A DNA stretch of 64,000 nt, taken from NCBI GenBank assembly GCA_005784505.1, contig VCAZ01000044.1, forward strand, positions 1,478,501 to 1,542,500. The letters are read 5' to 3'. Positions 1 to 11,779 of this stretch are shown here, in pieces. The notes under the pieces were generated by a model. The model saw only the letters and a list, made by a program, of their open reading frames with translations, made no database searches and had not been told where the DNA came from. The translations under genes and the position numbers were made by a program. How positions within the stretch are numbered: the stretch's first letter is position 1; each line of letters starts with the position of its first letter. This stretch comes from Bagarius yarrelli. Taxonomy: Eukaryota > Chordata > Actinopteri > Siluriformes > Sisoridae.

Positions 1-2
1 CA

Positions 3-41
<39 letters not shown>

Positions 42-197
42 TGTGTGAGAGAAAGAGTGTGTGTGTGTGTGTGTGCATTTGTTTGTGAGTTTATGTGAAA
101 GTTTGTAATAGGGTGTGTGTTTAAAAAAGGGATAGAAAGACAGAGAAATAGAAAGAGATCTGTGTGTGTGTGTTTGTGTGTGTGTGTGTGCATGCTC
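1..197. repeat. GA and GT microsatellites
   Basis: (GA)n at 7-38, then interrupted (GT)n at 57-75 and 160-190. Confidence 0.85.
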
Positions 198-2518
198 AAT
201 TTGTGAGATTTTATTTCCCTGGGGGTGAAAGTTCACCAACAAAAGCCTTAATCAGCAACATATGTCACTTGCTGGTAATAGAGGGATGAACAAACTACAG
301 AAGAAAACGAGTGTTTATGATAAAAGCAGTGTGGGAATGGTTGGGAAAAGGAAAGAAACAAGGACAGAATCATTTGGAGGGAGGATCAGAGATCTAGGGT
401 TAGGCTTTAAAACCATTTCCATGTCTATGTGACATCACATATACTCCAGTGAAAGACTAGGCTTGCTGGAAACCAGTCCAAAATGCTCTTTTTTTCTAAT
501 TGGATATCATATTAATTAATAGGTTAGGGTAAGATTCAATTCACCCTGACACATTAAACCAAAGTCTTCCATAGATATTTCTAAATTTGGGCTTTTATAT
601 TAAAGCATGACATATTGACTCTTATGACTATGCGTTGGACATGTGTAGTTATTTAACGCACAGCTCAAGTTCATACTAAATATCAGTGTACCTTTCAGCC
701 GATGGGAACGATCATGAATTCCAGAGTCTTTTTTCGTGTCCTATAATCAGAAGAAGTTGCAACCACGTTCGTGGAATTTCCTTGACATCAAGCGATGTGG
801 AATTTGCACAATCACGCAAGCTTAAAGCCATATTACACAAAAAAATGTTGATTCTGCACGCGGTACGATTATAAGGATTCTGTAATGTTTAAATGCAACG
901 TAGAACCGTTTCGCTATACAATACTTTCCTTAGCTATTAGAGAAAAGATGTGCATTCCTTACATACACAATCATACACAATCCTGAATCTACTAACATGC
1001 ATAATTATCTAAACTTACCGAGATATATTTGACGATAGTTTCCAGAAGGTTTGATTACACAAAAGTTAGTTCTTATTAGGTTGCGCTATTATTCACGTTG
1101 CATTCCTTGTTTTTATTGGCTGCGTTGGAAAGGCTGCCTATTAAGGATGTTGTGGTTTTAATCAGCCTCGCTGGGATTCCTGGGGGATGGAGCTGCATGG
1201 AAAGATTTTGGATGGAATAAGCGTTTTCTTCTGTCTTTTAATTTTTATTACTGCTTTTCTCCACAGTTATCGAAATGAAACCATAAAACAGAAGAAAACA
1301 AGCAAGTGATTCAGAAAGTCAACAATTCTTTAATAATAAATAAATTTGATGATTGTGATTGAAAATGGCAGTAAATTCAGATAGCATAGCAATGCAAGCT
1401 TTCTGACTAGCCTATAATTCGGCAAGGGATTATTTAGTACCCTGACCCTGGGGCGCTGAGGTATCTTACAGACGTCTACACCGCTGATAAACTCTGATAG
1501 ATCCCACTTTGTAGGACAACGCAACAACAAAGTGCTTTATCTTTTTTATCTTTAAATCCTGAAAGTTTCAATGTAGGTTTAAGACCGGGCCGACTTGCCT
1601 GAAGATCCTAAAACACAAATTCATCCTAGTGAGTGATAAAAACGGCTCAGGCCTCAGGGCTCCTGGAGCTCCTGGAGATCTTCCCTGATCGTTAGTCAGA
1701 AATCATGAACTGTGCCTAAAATCATGTTAAACAGAGACTAGCAAAAAAAGGTATTCATTGCTTAGTAAGTATGTGGAAAACTGTCCTACCAAATGACAAT
1801 AACTAAAGAACACATGTCACTTTTGTCTTTATTCCTTAGGACTGAAGTCAGCATGCACACACTCCCCAGGGAAGCAGAAAGCAGAAAGCCAGATCTGCCT
1901 ATTCTCTCTGTTTCTCTTCACCTCATGCTGTCCGGTTGACTCAAGAGTAGAGCAGATGACACTTTAAGGAATTGAATATGACTTAAAGGTACGAAACGTG
2001 CAAGTGAAACCACACTGATTCTGGACATATAAATTAATATACGTCTTTGCATGTGCTTTTGACTAATCGTCACTTGATATTCCCCTACTAGTATTTTCCC
2101 TATTTTTTTATGCAGCTTGATGCAGAAAAAACCCCACACCATCCTGAGCTCTCAGTCTGAGCACATCTGCAGGAAAAAACTTTCATGGAAAAAAACTTTT
2201 TTTAACCACTATTACATTTGTAATGTCACTGGAAAATCTTTTCAGAAAAGGAAATAATCAAACCTTATCAATTAAACAATCAAACCTTGAAACATCTTTT
2301 TATTAAGTCTTCGAGAAAAACACTTAACCCATCACTGCTCAGTTGGATGAAAATAAGATAAATGTAAGTTGCTTTGAATAAATGTGTCTGCCAAATGCCA
2401 GAAATCTAAATGTAAGTATAATGTCTTTGGCTTTAATGTCAGAAGTGCTTTAATTACACTGTTATAGATATTTATAAACTGGAGGAAAAAAAAGTCATTT
2501 CCACAAATGGCAACCATT

Positions 2519-2770
2519 TCAGATCAAATGCTCGAATGGTTTAGGCGCTAAGTTGTTGATTGGAAGACCAAGAAGACCCGAGTTCCAGCCCCACCACTGC
2601 TAGTCAGCCACTGTTGGATCCTTGAGCAAGACCCTTAACCCCTCTTTCTCCAGGGGCGCTGTATCATAGCCGACCCTGCGCACTGACCCTAACTCTGTAA
2701 GATGGGCTATGCGAAGAAACAAATTTCACAAGTTTATGTGACAAATAAAGACATTTACAAAATAAATAAA
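2519..2770 (+). repeat. Second SINE family, copy
   Basis: AATGGTTTAGGCGCTAAGTT, AAGACCCGAGTTCCAGCCCC, CCTTGAGCAAGACCCTTAAC, ending in A-rich DNA. Resembles the TGAGCAAGGCCCTTAAC family below. Confidence 0.5.
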
Positions 2771-3354
2771 TATTAGGAAAAATGACTCAACATCTGCTGA
2801 CTGATCCAGTTTTGAGACTTCAGCCGCACTGAGGTGTTCATGCACTGGTAATGGAGCCCTTTAACACAAACATACCAGACTGGAATATGAGACTTAATTC
2901 TAAACTCTAAAGGTCAGTGGGGCAAAACCAAGACAAATTGTCAGCATTCTATTTTTCGCACACATTAAGGAGCACACACGTTACATATACATAACATTAA
3001 AGGAAAGGCACTCCGAGGTCTGTACGCGTATGAGGATTACGTATAATATTATTAGTGCGTTATGACTCCTCCCACATTAATACGACAGACACACTTAAAT
3101 ATCTGGAAGGAGAAGATGAAATAAGTTGGTATGCAGAGTCTTTTCCAACAGGAAGGTGACTAAGAAAAACATTTGAGGATTTAACACCGGTCTGTTCATC
3201 CCTCCCTTCCTCCTTCTAGCCATCAGAAGCTGTGAATGATTAAGGAAATAAAAAAGTGCAGTCACACCATAATGCTGCTCTGAGAAAAATCTGGTTCTAA
3301 TAGAGAGGCTTCCTGTGATAGCAGGAAATAGCAGTCATTTTTGCATACATATGT

Positions 3355-3356
<2 letters not shown>

Positions 3357-3413
<57 letters not shown>

Positions 3414-3448
3414 GGTTAGGGGCTGCTTTGTAGGTGTTCATAAAAGTC

Positions 3449-3479
<31 letters not shown>

Positions 3480-3513
3480 GCTGTTTGTCTTTATCTCTCT
3501 CTCTCTCTTTCTG

Positions 3514-3553
<40 letters not shown>

Positions 3554-3600
3554 GTCTTTATCTCTCCCTCTTCCTCTCTTACTTTCTCTCTCTATATCTG
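3357..3600. repeat. Compound CA, CT and TATC microsatellites
   Basis: (CA)n at about 3357-3410, (CT)n at 3453-3478 and 3493-3508, (TATC)n at 3516-3553. Both strands give false open frames of repeated residues. Confidence 0.88.
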
Positions 3601-4129
3601 TATTATTTTAAAATGGATATGCACACTTTTTAATGTGACACGCTAAACATGTTAAATGACGATGGATATGTGCTACGATATTTTTAAAAATGATATAACC
3701 AACATATGCATCTTTAAATACATTTACCTGAGTTTAAAGGTTTCTCTGCAGAGCACAGCTGATATAAATTGTGCTTGGTTTTTAGGTGAAACCCAAATAC
3801 TGCCATATTTTTAAGATGCTTCTTGATTTTGGCACTAAATCGTCATCAGCAGTTGCAGGGAGGATCATTGCATTGTGATAAGCTTGCTCTGAAAACTTCA
3901 CAGCTTGCTGATTGTCTTGTGTAAAAGCACACATATCTCACCTGACATCCATGTGCCAGACTTTTAAAATATCCGCATTGACCTAAAACTGTGACCAAAC
4001 ATTATTATTTGAAGTATTAAATCACTAATTAATCACAAACCATGCACAAAATGCATATTTGCATATTTTCTATGATTTTGATATATATTGTGCATCCAAA
4101 TTATAAAGCCCTAGTGAAAATGAGAAAAA

Positions 4130-4460
4130 TAAAGCCATCCAGATGGTGTAATAATGTGGGGCATGATGTGGGTCATTGCTTGAATGCCACAGCATAGTTA
4201 AGTATTTCTGCAGACCATGTGCATCCCTCCATTGCCAAACATCTTCTGATGGCTACATTTAGCAAAATCTCAATCTGGTTCCATAAACATAAGAATTTAC
4301 GTTTTTCTTCTCTCCAGACAGCAAATCTAAATCCTTTGGGAAACTTTTGTGCTGTGGTAAAATGTGTGATATTTAGCATAAAAGTGCTTTGGAAGAATCT
4401 GCAGAACTTATGATGTAATCCAGTCAATATGGAGCAGAAATGTTACTAAAATGTCGTAAA
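4130..4460 (+). mobile_element. Tc1-type transposase relic (3' part)
   Basis: CATCTTCTGATGGCTACATT and GAATCTGCAGAACTTATGAT, CAATATGGAGCAGAAA match the 3' end of a high-copy fish Tc1 transposase. It is heavily decayed. Confidence 0.5.
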
Positions 4461-5564
4461 ATTCATGCTATAAACAATTGAGGCTGGTCTAAGAACAAAA
4501 GAAACCATAGCCAATAAAAGTATAGTGCTCCTAAAAAGGTCTCTGTGATGTACACTTTAAAAGAGACCGAAATCTTATAGCTGGATGGATCTAATGCTAA
4601 TTAAGCCCAACGTAAAATGGAGATCAAAAGTAAGAGAGTGATGGTTACAAAATAGACCCAAGATTTCATTCTCAGGAAAGAGCTGAAGACCTAAGAAAGG
4701 AGACCATTTGGCTAGTCGTCACCCACAGCTATTTCTCAAGAGCTCCCCAGAACCATACAACCTTTCATACAACTGCAGCTTAAATGTGTTACTGCAAACT
4801 CATGTTGCGTTTCTCTTCAATAAATCGAACATGCACTGAAAAACAATCTCTGAGTAGAAATCCAGGCTGGAAGCCTAGTAACTCAATATTTACTTCCCAC
4901 ATCTGGGAGCAGAAATCATAAAGTAGTTTTTTCCAGAAAAAAAAACATATTTATTACAAATACAGTAAAGCCAAGAAGAATAGAATGATTTCATGCAGAA
5001 AGTATGTATCAAGAATTACTACAATAAATTTTAAAACTAAATTGAATACGAATGATTAGCCTTACAGATGGTGGGTCCCTTGTTTGAACCCCCTACATGC
5101 ACTTTTTGGATCTGTTTTTTAAATTTATAATTCTGTAGACGGTCCTGCTGAGATAGCAGTCTATTTAAAGTAAATTATTTTCGGTCCAACTCTTGATGTG
5201 TACCATTAAGACTATGGAACTTATAGAAATTATACCCCATCTTTAGATACCCAGGCTTTTGTAATGTTTGTCCTGTTGCGTGTTGGGAGACAAAAAGTGA
5301 AGAAAGTAATGTATATGAAATAAAAATCAAATTTTACAAAATCCACTATATTGCACTTGGTCACTTAATTTTACACAATCTCATGGCTCTTTATAGTGTA
5401 ATAAAAATTCATGTTTATCAGTAAATTTAATGCATGAAAAAATTTAATATGCAGAAATACGATTAACATAAAATGGAAAGTTAAATGTTAATAATGAATT
5501 AAAACAAGAGCTATAGAAATAGGATTTGCTAAAAAGTGGCCAGGAACTGAGAATGTACTAGAAT

Positions 5565-5632
5565 ATAAAACTAAACTAAACTAAACTAAACCAAACTAAA
5601 ATAAACTAAAATAAACTAAAATAAAATAAAAA
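5565..5632. repeat. AAACT/AAATA microsatellite
   Basis: AACTAAACTAAACTAAAC repeats grading to AATAAACTAAAATAAA. Confidence 0.8.
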
Positions 5633-6214
5633 ACTACACAGTGTGGTAGAAAGTTACGAAGCACACAAAGATAACTGTTTAATCAAATATATTTAGTATT
5701 TGTAAAAGCACACAATTTATTGCACACAAACGTGTACTTGATACACAGTCCCTAATGAACACCTTTTGGTTTAAATGAGAAAAAAATGCATGGTGGGATT
5801 CGAACCCAGAATCTCAGCTATGCTGGGCAAACACTCTAGCAATGAACCATTTATAGTTATATTACTGTTCACAATATTACATAAGTCTTTAGCTGAAAGC
5901 TCAGTTTATAGACAAGATCATATCAAATATACTTTAAAACAAACGCCTAAGATCCTGACATAAATATAAACTATAAATGAATCACTTTTCTCTCTGCGAA
6001 AGACGAAATGGTTAGTTCGACTTTTCAGAGATTATCTACTCTTCCCTGTGGATGACCTCTGACCTACTTTTTGTAGGATCTAGATTTAAGTGTTTAGAAT
6101 TTCTTCATCTTGAAAACTCAAATCTGTATTTGATATTTGCTGTCTAGGAAAATCAATTGTTTAAAAAAAAAAAATCCAAATATACGTATACAGACACCTA
6201 ATCATCACTCTTAT

Positions 6215-6625
6215 CTGAACCTTGTTAAACACTAGTCCAGATTACTTCCTCTATACTATAACCTCCACTTCTAAAGGTAGCCTTTTTACTAGACTCAGGA
6301 GCCTGGCTGTGCGGATTTGTGCTCATTCATCCTTGAGAGCATTAGCGAGATTAGGCACTGATGTGAGGCGGCGAGACCTGGGGTGCAGTCGTTGTTCTAG
6401 TTCCTCCAGCATAAATGGGCTCAGTGGGGTTGAGGCCAGGACTTAGTACAGGACACTTGAGTTCTTTTACTCTAATCTTGGCAAAAAGCTTCCTAATGGA
6501 GCTCATTTTGTGCACAAGGGCATTGTCATGTTTGGGCTATTAGTTCCATTGAAAAAAAATGCAACACACTACTGCAAGTGTTCACAAACCTTCGGCTTTA
6601 GTGTATGTATAGTACTCCTTGAGGA
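6215..6625. mobile_element. Mariner/Tc1-derived MITE-like repeat
   Basis: CTTCTAAAGGTAGC, ACACTTGAGTTCTTTTACTC, TTGTGCACAAGGGCATTGTC and GTGTTCACAAACCTTCGGCT match a high-copy non-autonomous fish element. Confidence 0.5.
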
Positions 6626-8479
6626 AAATGTTATTTAGACATGTATAACTATAGCAGATTTAGAATCCTACAACCCGTGTGCCATCAGCATACTGGGAAT
6701 ATCTTTTATTCTTTTGTAGAATAGTCTGTATAATATTTCTTTAAATATCTGCACACATTTATTGCACACAATTCAGGACCTTCCCCTGATATAATAATCA
6801 GTGCAGCTCACATGGGGACTGAGCATCGATATGTCCCCACAATCAGACGATCATCTCCATGTGAGGACATAAACCTAAAATGACCACACACGTGTGTTCA
6901 CACGCACACACACATGCGTACACGGCTGCAGTTACACAGCCCCAGTCTGCCAGCATGCAGTGTTCTCTAGCTGCTGCCTAACAAATCCCACCTGTGGAAA
7001 GTACCGTTTCTCTCCAAACCAGTAGGCTGTCAGACATATGAGTAAGGGAGACAAAGGCAGAAACAGTGCTAGAGGGAGGCAAAGGGAAGGATGGAAGGCA
7101 AAAAAAACCCCGGACAGTTTAAATGTTAAATACAGATGTAATAAGGGGCGTTTTGTATGCAAAAAAAACCAAAACCAAAAAACATGCAGTAACATCTTGT
7201 TGACTAGGGGAAAAGTTCAGTTTACACTGTGTTTAGGTGTGTGTGTGTGTGTGTGTGGCAGAAAAAGTGTGTTCCAAGCAGTTCAGCTAGCTGTCATACC
7301 CCTTAAGTAACCCAAGCTGATGTGTTTCAAAGCAAGCAAAGTTCAATGGCTGTACCCTTAGGTGAAAAAGACCCCAGTGTCTGACCCTGAAGGAGGAATC
7401 AGGGCACACACGTCCCCTCCTCCTCTTTCTTCTGTACAATTTAGGCAACCGTGACACATGACTTCATCGGGCGTGACCCCTTCCTCCGCTTTTCCCCGTC
7501 TCGAATGCAAAAGTTGGGCTGTTTTTAAATGTATTAGTTTTAGTTCGAAAACAGCACAACATTCATAAATACCACATGTTAAGAGTTCAGCCAAATTCAA
7601 CGTAGGACTGTAAACGTTCCTTAAAATAAAGCGAGCATTTAAAGCTGACTAAAGCGAGCTCTATGTGCAAGGGTGTACAGTTACTAAATGCCATGAGCCC
7701 CTCAGGATAAAGGCAGGATTACTTCAGACTGGATTGATTTAAGTTTGGACTGCAACTTCACCAAAACACATTCAGACATTTACCCAAGTTCTATTCTAAG
7801 AATAAATTAATTTGCACAGTCTATTAGCAAGTCATTTCTGGTGTCAGCTTAAAAATTTTACACACATATGCTTCATGGGACAATGGTTAAAAAAGTAGCA
7901 ATAAGTGCTGGTTATCATATTATACTTGTTATTCTGGTAATAAAACTATAAAATGAGAATTGCACATGCAGGCTATTATACATGCACAAACAGGCACTCG
8001 CTTGAATTATTTTATGATTTCTAATTACTTGCATAATCGAAGTAATCAGATTTCGAGTGTCACAATTATTAAACTAATGGTTCATATCTCTCAAAATACT
8101 AAGTATGTTAAGCAAAACAATCAAATCATAATTCTGTTCCTGGTCGATTTTTTTAAATTGACCTCAGATTGTCTACAAAAGGCAATGAATGCACCTATGA
8201 CTGTCATCTCATTCACTGTGGACTGTAATGAAGCGAACTGTAATGAAGCGGCCGAAATGGAGACTTGGAGGGTGTCGAAAGTCACTGATGTATAAAACTA
8301 CAATCTAAGCTGGAAAGAAATCAGCCCAACTTCACTTTATTAAACGTTGTTAGAGCGGAGGTGCCTGAGGTCTAAGTCTAAAGTAATTTAGATTAAGACC
8401 ATTTTAAAAGTAAATTAATACATAGATTGGTCTCCAAAAGATCAGAAATGAGAAACCTCTGGGCCAGAAATTGAATCCT

Positions 8480-8660
8480 GCTACCAATTTTTCATTTTCT
8501 TATACAATTAAACAGTAGAGAGTAAAAGGCTTTGCTTAGGGGCTTAGCATTAGCAGTGGAAGCTTGGTGGTCCTAAGAATTATTAAGAACCCACAAATTG
8601 TCATTCAGCAGTCCAACACCTTAACCACAGCACTATCATATCGTTACTATCATTTTAAAA
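8480..8660 (-). repeat. SINE copy (second family), diverged
   Basis: GGCTTTGCTTAGGGGCTTAG, GCAGTGGAAGCTTGGTGGTC, CAGCAGTCCAACACCTTAAC. Confidence 0.5.
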
Positions 8661-8989
8661 CCATATGTTTACAATTCCAAAGCATCCCTACCTGCATCAC
8701 ATAGCACAATTTAAACTGTTGCTAGCATCGTTGCTAGCTAGTACTGTTTGCACACATGGAAATTTCAGAAGTTTGTAGTCAGTGTTATTTTTTAGCACCT
8801 TTGTTGTTAAATGTAGCTCTGTATTTTATATAGCACCATGTTTCTGGAGGAACTGGGGTGTACTGCACAAATTATATAGTCAAAATGACGATAAATGTTT
8901 CTTGAGTTTGATTTAATAATAAAAATAACACCTCTGGGCCACATCTCCAGTCCAATAGAGGCAAATAGAGAAACTAGATCTCTCAGGTA

Positions 8990-9340
8990 TCAAGATGCAT
9001 TTGTATATTTTTACATCATTTGCAGACACCCTTATCAAGAGCAACATACAATAAAGATCTATCAATAAACAGAACTGTTAATATTTATTTAAGAAAAGCA
9101 CTTTTTTTCAGGTGCTTTGTATTTGAGGAAGAGGTGGGTCTTGAAGATAGCCAGTGACTTCTCTGTTCTGACAATAATGAAAAGTCTGTTGAATCACACT
9201 GGTGCCAGAACGTATTGGGGCAAAACTGCAACCTGAAAACGAGTGGGATTATCCGAGCGATGCACTTTTTTAATAGAAGACAGTTTGTGTCTCTTTCAAA
9301 ACCCCAAAAAAAGGATTTCTGCCGTAACCTACACAAGTAA
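8990..9340. repeat. Fish interspersed repeat (AGGTGGGTCTTGAAGA type)
   Basis: GCAGACACCCTTATCAAGAG is followed by AGAGGTGGGTCTTGAAGATA, GCCAGTGACTTCTCTGTTCT and CACTGGTGCCAGAACG. These words recur as a high-copy fish element. The 83-codon minus frame across it is not a gene. Confidence 0.4.
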
Positions 9341-9474
9341 GTAAAGATATCTCGCCTAAGTGTTTAGATTAATTATTTAAGACAAGGGTAGATCATGGTA
9401 GTTATCCTTCAGAATTATTAACTACATTGTACCTCAATTGTGCTGATTTTAAAAAAAAATTAAACATCAAGTTC

Positions 9475-9822
9475 ATTCATTCATCTTCTATACCCGCCTA
9501 TTCCCTAATTCGGGGTCATGGGGATCTGCTGGAGTCTATCCCTCTGAAAGGGCAAAAGGCAGAAGGAGGACACCCTGGACAGGTCGCCAGTCTATCACAG
9601 GGCTGCACACACTCACACTTACTCCTATGGACAATTTAGAATCAACAATCAATCCAACATACATGTTTTTGGACTGTGGGAGGAAACCCGAATACCCAGA
9701 GTAAACGCACACAAGCACTGGGAAAACATACAAACTCCACACAGAAAGGATGCCTGGGAATCAAACCTGAGACCTTCTTGCTGTGCTAACGACAGTGCTA
9801 ACCACTAAGCCACGCACAATAA
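9475..9822 (-). repeat. tRNA-derived-type SINE, copy 1
   Basis: In reverse it reads GCTTAGTGGTTAGCAC, then TTTGATTCCCAGGCATCC, GTGTGGAGTTTGTATG, TTTCCTCCCACAGTCC, and ends near GAATGAATGAA. Tag-type A/B box words and many copies in the window support a SINE. Confidence 0.65.
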
Positions 9823-9962
9823 GTTACTAGATTATTTTACTATAACTTGGCAGCTCAATTAGCTTTTACATGTTAGAATTTAAATAAGTAAAAGTAAATG
9901 GATAAAAGGGAAATGGATAAAAAGTTATGCATGGAACTGAGGGAAACAGCAGCAGTACTCAC

Positions 9963-10154
9963 TTTAAACCCTGGGTCTTTAGATGGCTGTGAAAGGAAGT
10001 AGTAACTGGCTGCCAGGTTAAGAAATGAATCCTGGAAGGAGCTGATTTGTTGGTGGCCTTGTACTAGCTTATACAACTCCAGACACATCAGGCCTGATGT
10101 TGCTGCTGTGGTTGTAGCAATAGCAGGAATGATGCGACCAGCAATAAGCTTGCT
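9963..10154 (-). CDS. uba7: uba7 exon 21 (last exon recognised)
   Basis: Residues 850-913. SKLIAGRIIPAIATTTAA and LMCLELYKLVQGHQQ complete the adenylation core. It ends PGFK at a gtgagt donor, so at least one more exon must follow; none was recognised at lower coordinates. Confidence 0.93.
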
Positions 10155-11432
10155 CTGTAGGAGAAAAAACAACATGGAAATACTACCTGTTTAAGTTATC
10201 TATTAAACTGATATTGTTACTATTATACATTCACATACATCGCCACATTTTGTGGACACCTTACCAGCACGCCATAACTGTGTTTTTATATTTTCGGCCA
10301 GAAAATTAAAAGCACACACCAGTTGGGATGTCTTTATTAATGTAGCTTTAAGATTTGCCTTCAGTAGAATAACACTGTCTCTATGCCCAAAGCTTCTGAG
10401 CTTCAAGTAGTCATGTCATGCTATATTTGGTGTGGAAGTAGTCAGGTATCCTCCACAGATCCCTGATCTAAACCCCACTATACTCCTTTTGGAATGAATT
10501 GGAATACAGCCCACACTCCAGACCTCCTAACCTAACATTAGTGTCTGAACTCACTAATGCAATTGTGGCTGAATGCGAAAATCCCCAAAAAAACATTTCC
10601 ATAAGTCTGGAGATGATGCTAAATGTAAGAGTAAAACCAAATCTTAAAATAACACATACACACAAAAACTAGCATGAACTTCTACCTTGTGCCGATCTGC
10701 TGCAGGTATATCATAATTCTCTGCCCTCAGGTTAGACGCTGCCACTATGAAGTCCATGTGGAAATTACTGTCATCATCCTGAAAGCAGATTAAACAATAA
10801 GCAATAAACAACATTTCTCATCAGTCAGCACAAGCTATACACTGTCAGGAGACTGTTAGGAAAATCACACACAGACACCGTGTTTTTGACTACTATTATA
10901 TCATTTCTACAGCACCAGCTGTTCCTGAGTTTCCACGGGGAAAAAAAGTCATGATAATTATCACGAAGAAACGGCACCTGTGCCTCTATACCTGCTGGAA
11001 TTTATTCGGAAATATAGATCATGTGTCAAGTTTTTTTAAACATATAATTGGTGGAGCTCCTGTTGAACAGCAAATTGAAGGATCTGTTTAAGGTGATAGT
11101 GTACATGAGCTCATACTTCAAGCACGCTGACTCTTCAAAAGACCTCTGTGACCGGAGGGGATATGAGGGGGAGCACTTTGGCAACCGTTTCTCTGTGACC
11201 ATATTGGCTGTAGGGCAGGATGACTAGAATGACTTAAGTGCAGTTATAATTACAATGTTCCATGTAACACTGCATTATTCTCATTCAGTATCTGACAGTA
11301 CTAGTGTTCTAGTGTGATAAGTAGTATAGGGTCTATATATATCCCTATATCTATCTATCTATCTATCTATATACTACTATATACTATATATATATATATA
11401 TATAGATATATATATATATATATATATATATA

Positions 11433-11498
<66 letters not shown>

Positions 11499-11698
11499 CA
11501 GAGAGAGAGAGAGAGAGAGATAGATAAGTCTCTATAGATAAGACTGTCTACACGAACTATACTACTTATCACACTAGAACACTAGTAGTGTCAGATACTG
11601 AATGAGAATAATGCAGTGTTTTACATGGAACATTGTAATTATAACTGTACTTAAGTCATACCAGTCATTCTTTCCTAGATAAATATATAGATAAGATA

Positions 11699-11779
<81 letters not shown>

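Larger units (their letters stand above)
1..9962. other. No coding exon recognised; repeats, and possibly unfound uba7 3' exons
   Basis: Apart from the repeats listed, no exon with family similarity was found on either strand. The uba7 donor at 9962 requires a further exon, so diverged C-terminal exons could be here or left of the window. Unique-looking stretches: 200-2500, 4460-6200, 6630-8480. Confidence 0.5.

Noticed and set aside
3262..3646. Open frames of repeated Cys/Val or Ser/Leu on both strands
   Set aside because: They are translations of CA, CT and TATC microsatellites.
4173..4427. 84-codon minus frame and overlapping 64-codon plus frame
   Set aside because: They overlie a decayed Tc1 transposase end; neither is the transposase frame in good order.
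7358..7600. 80-codon minus frame considered as the missing E1 C-terminus
   Set aside because: Cys-rich CHGCLNCTEERGGG has only a superficial likeness to the family end and no fitting acceptor.
9085..9336. 83-codon minus frame considered as a uba7 3' exon
   Set aside because: The DNA is an interspersed fish repeat and the residues do not match the ubiquitin-fold domain.
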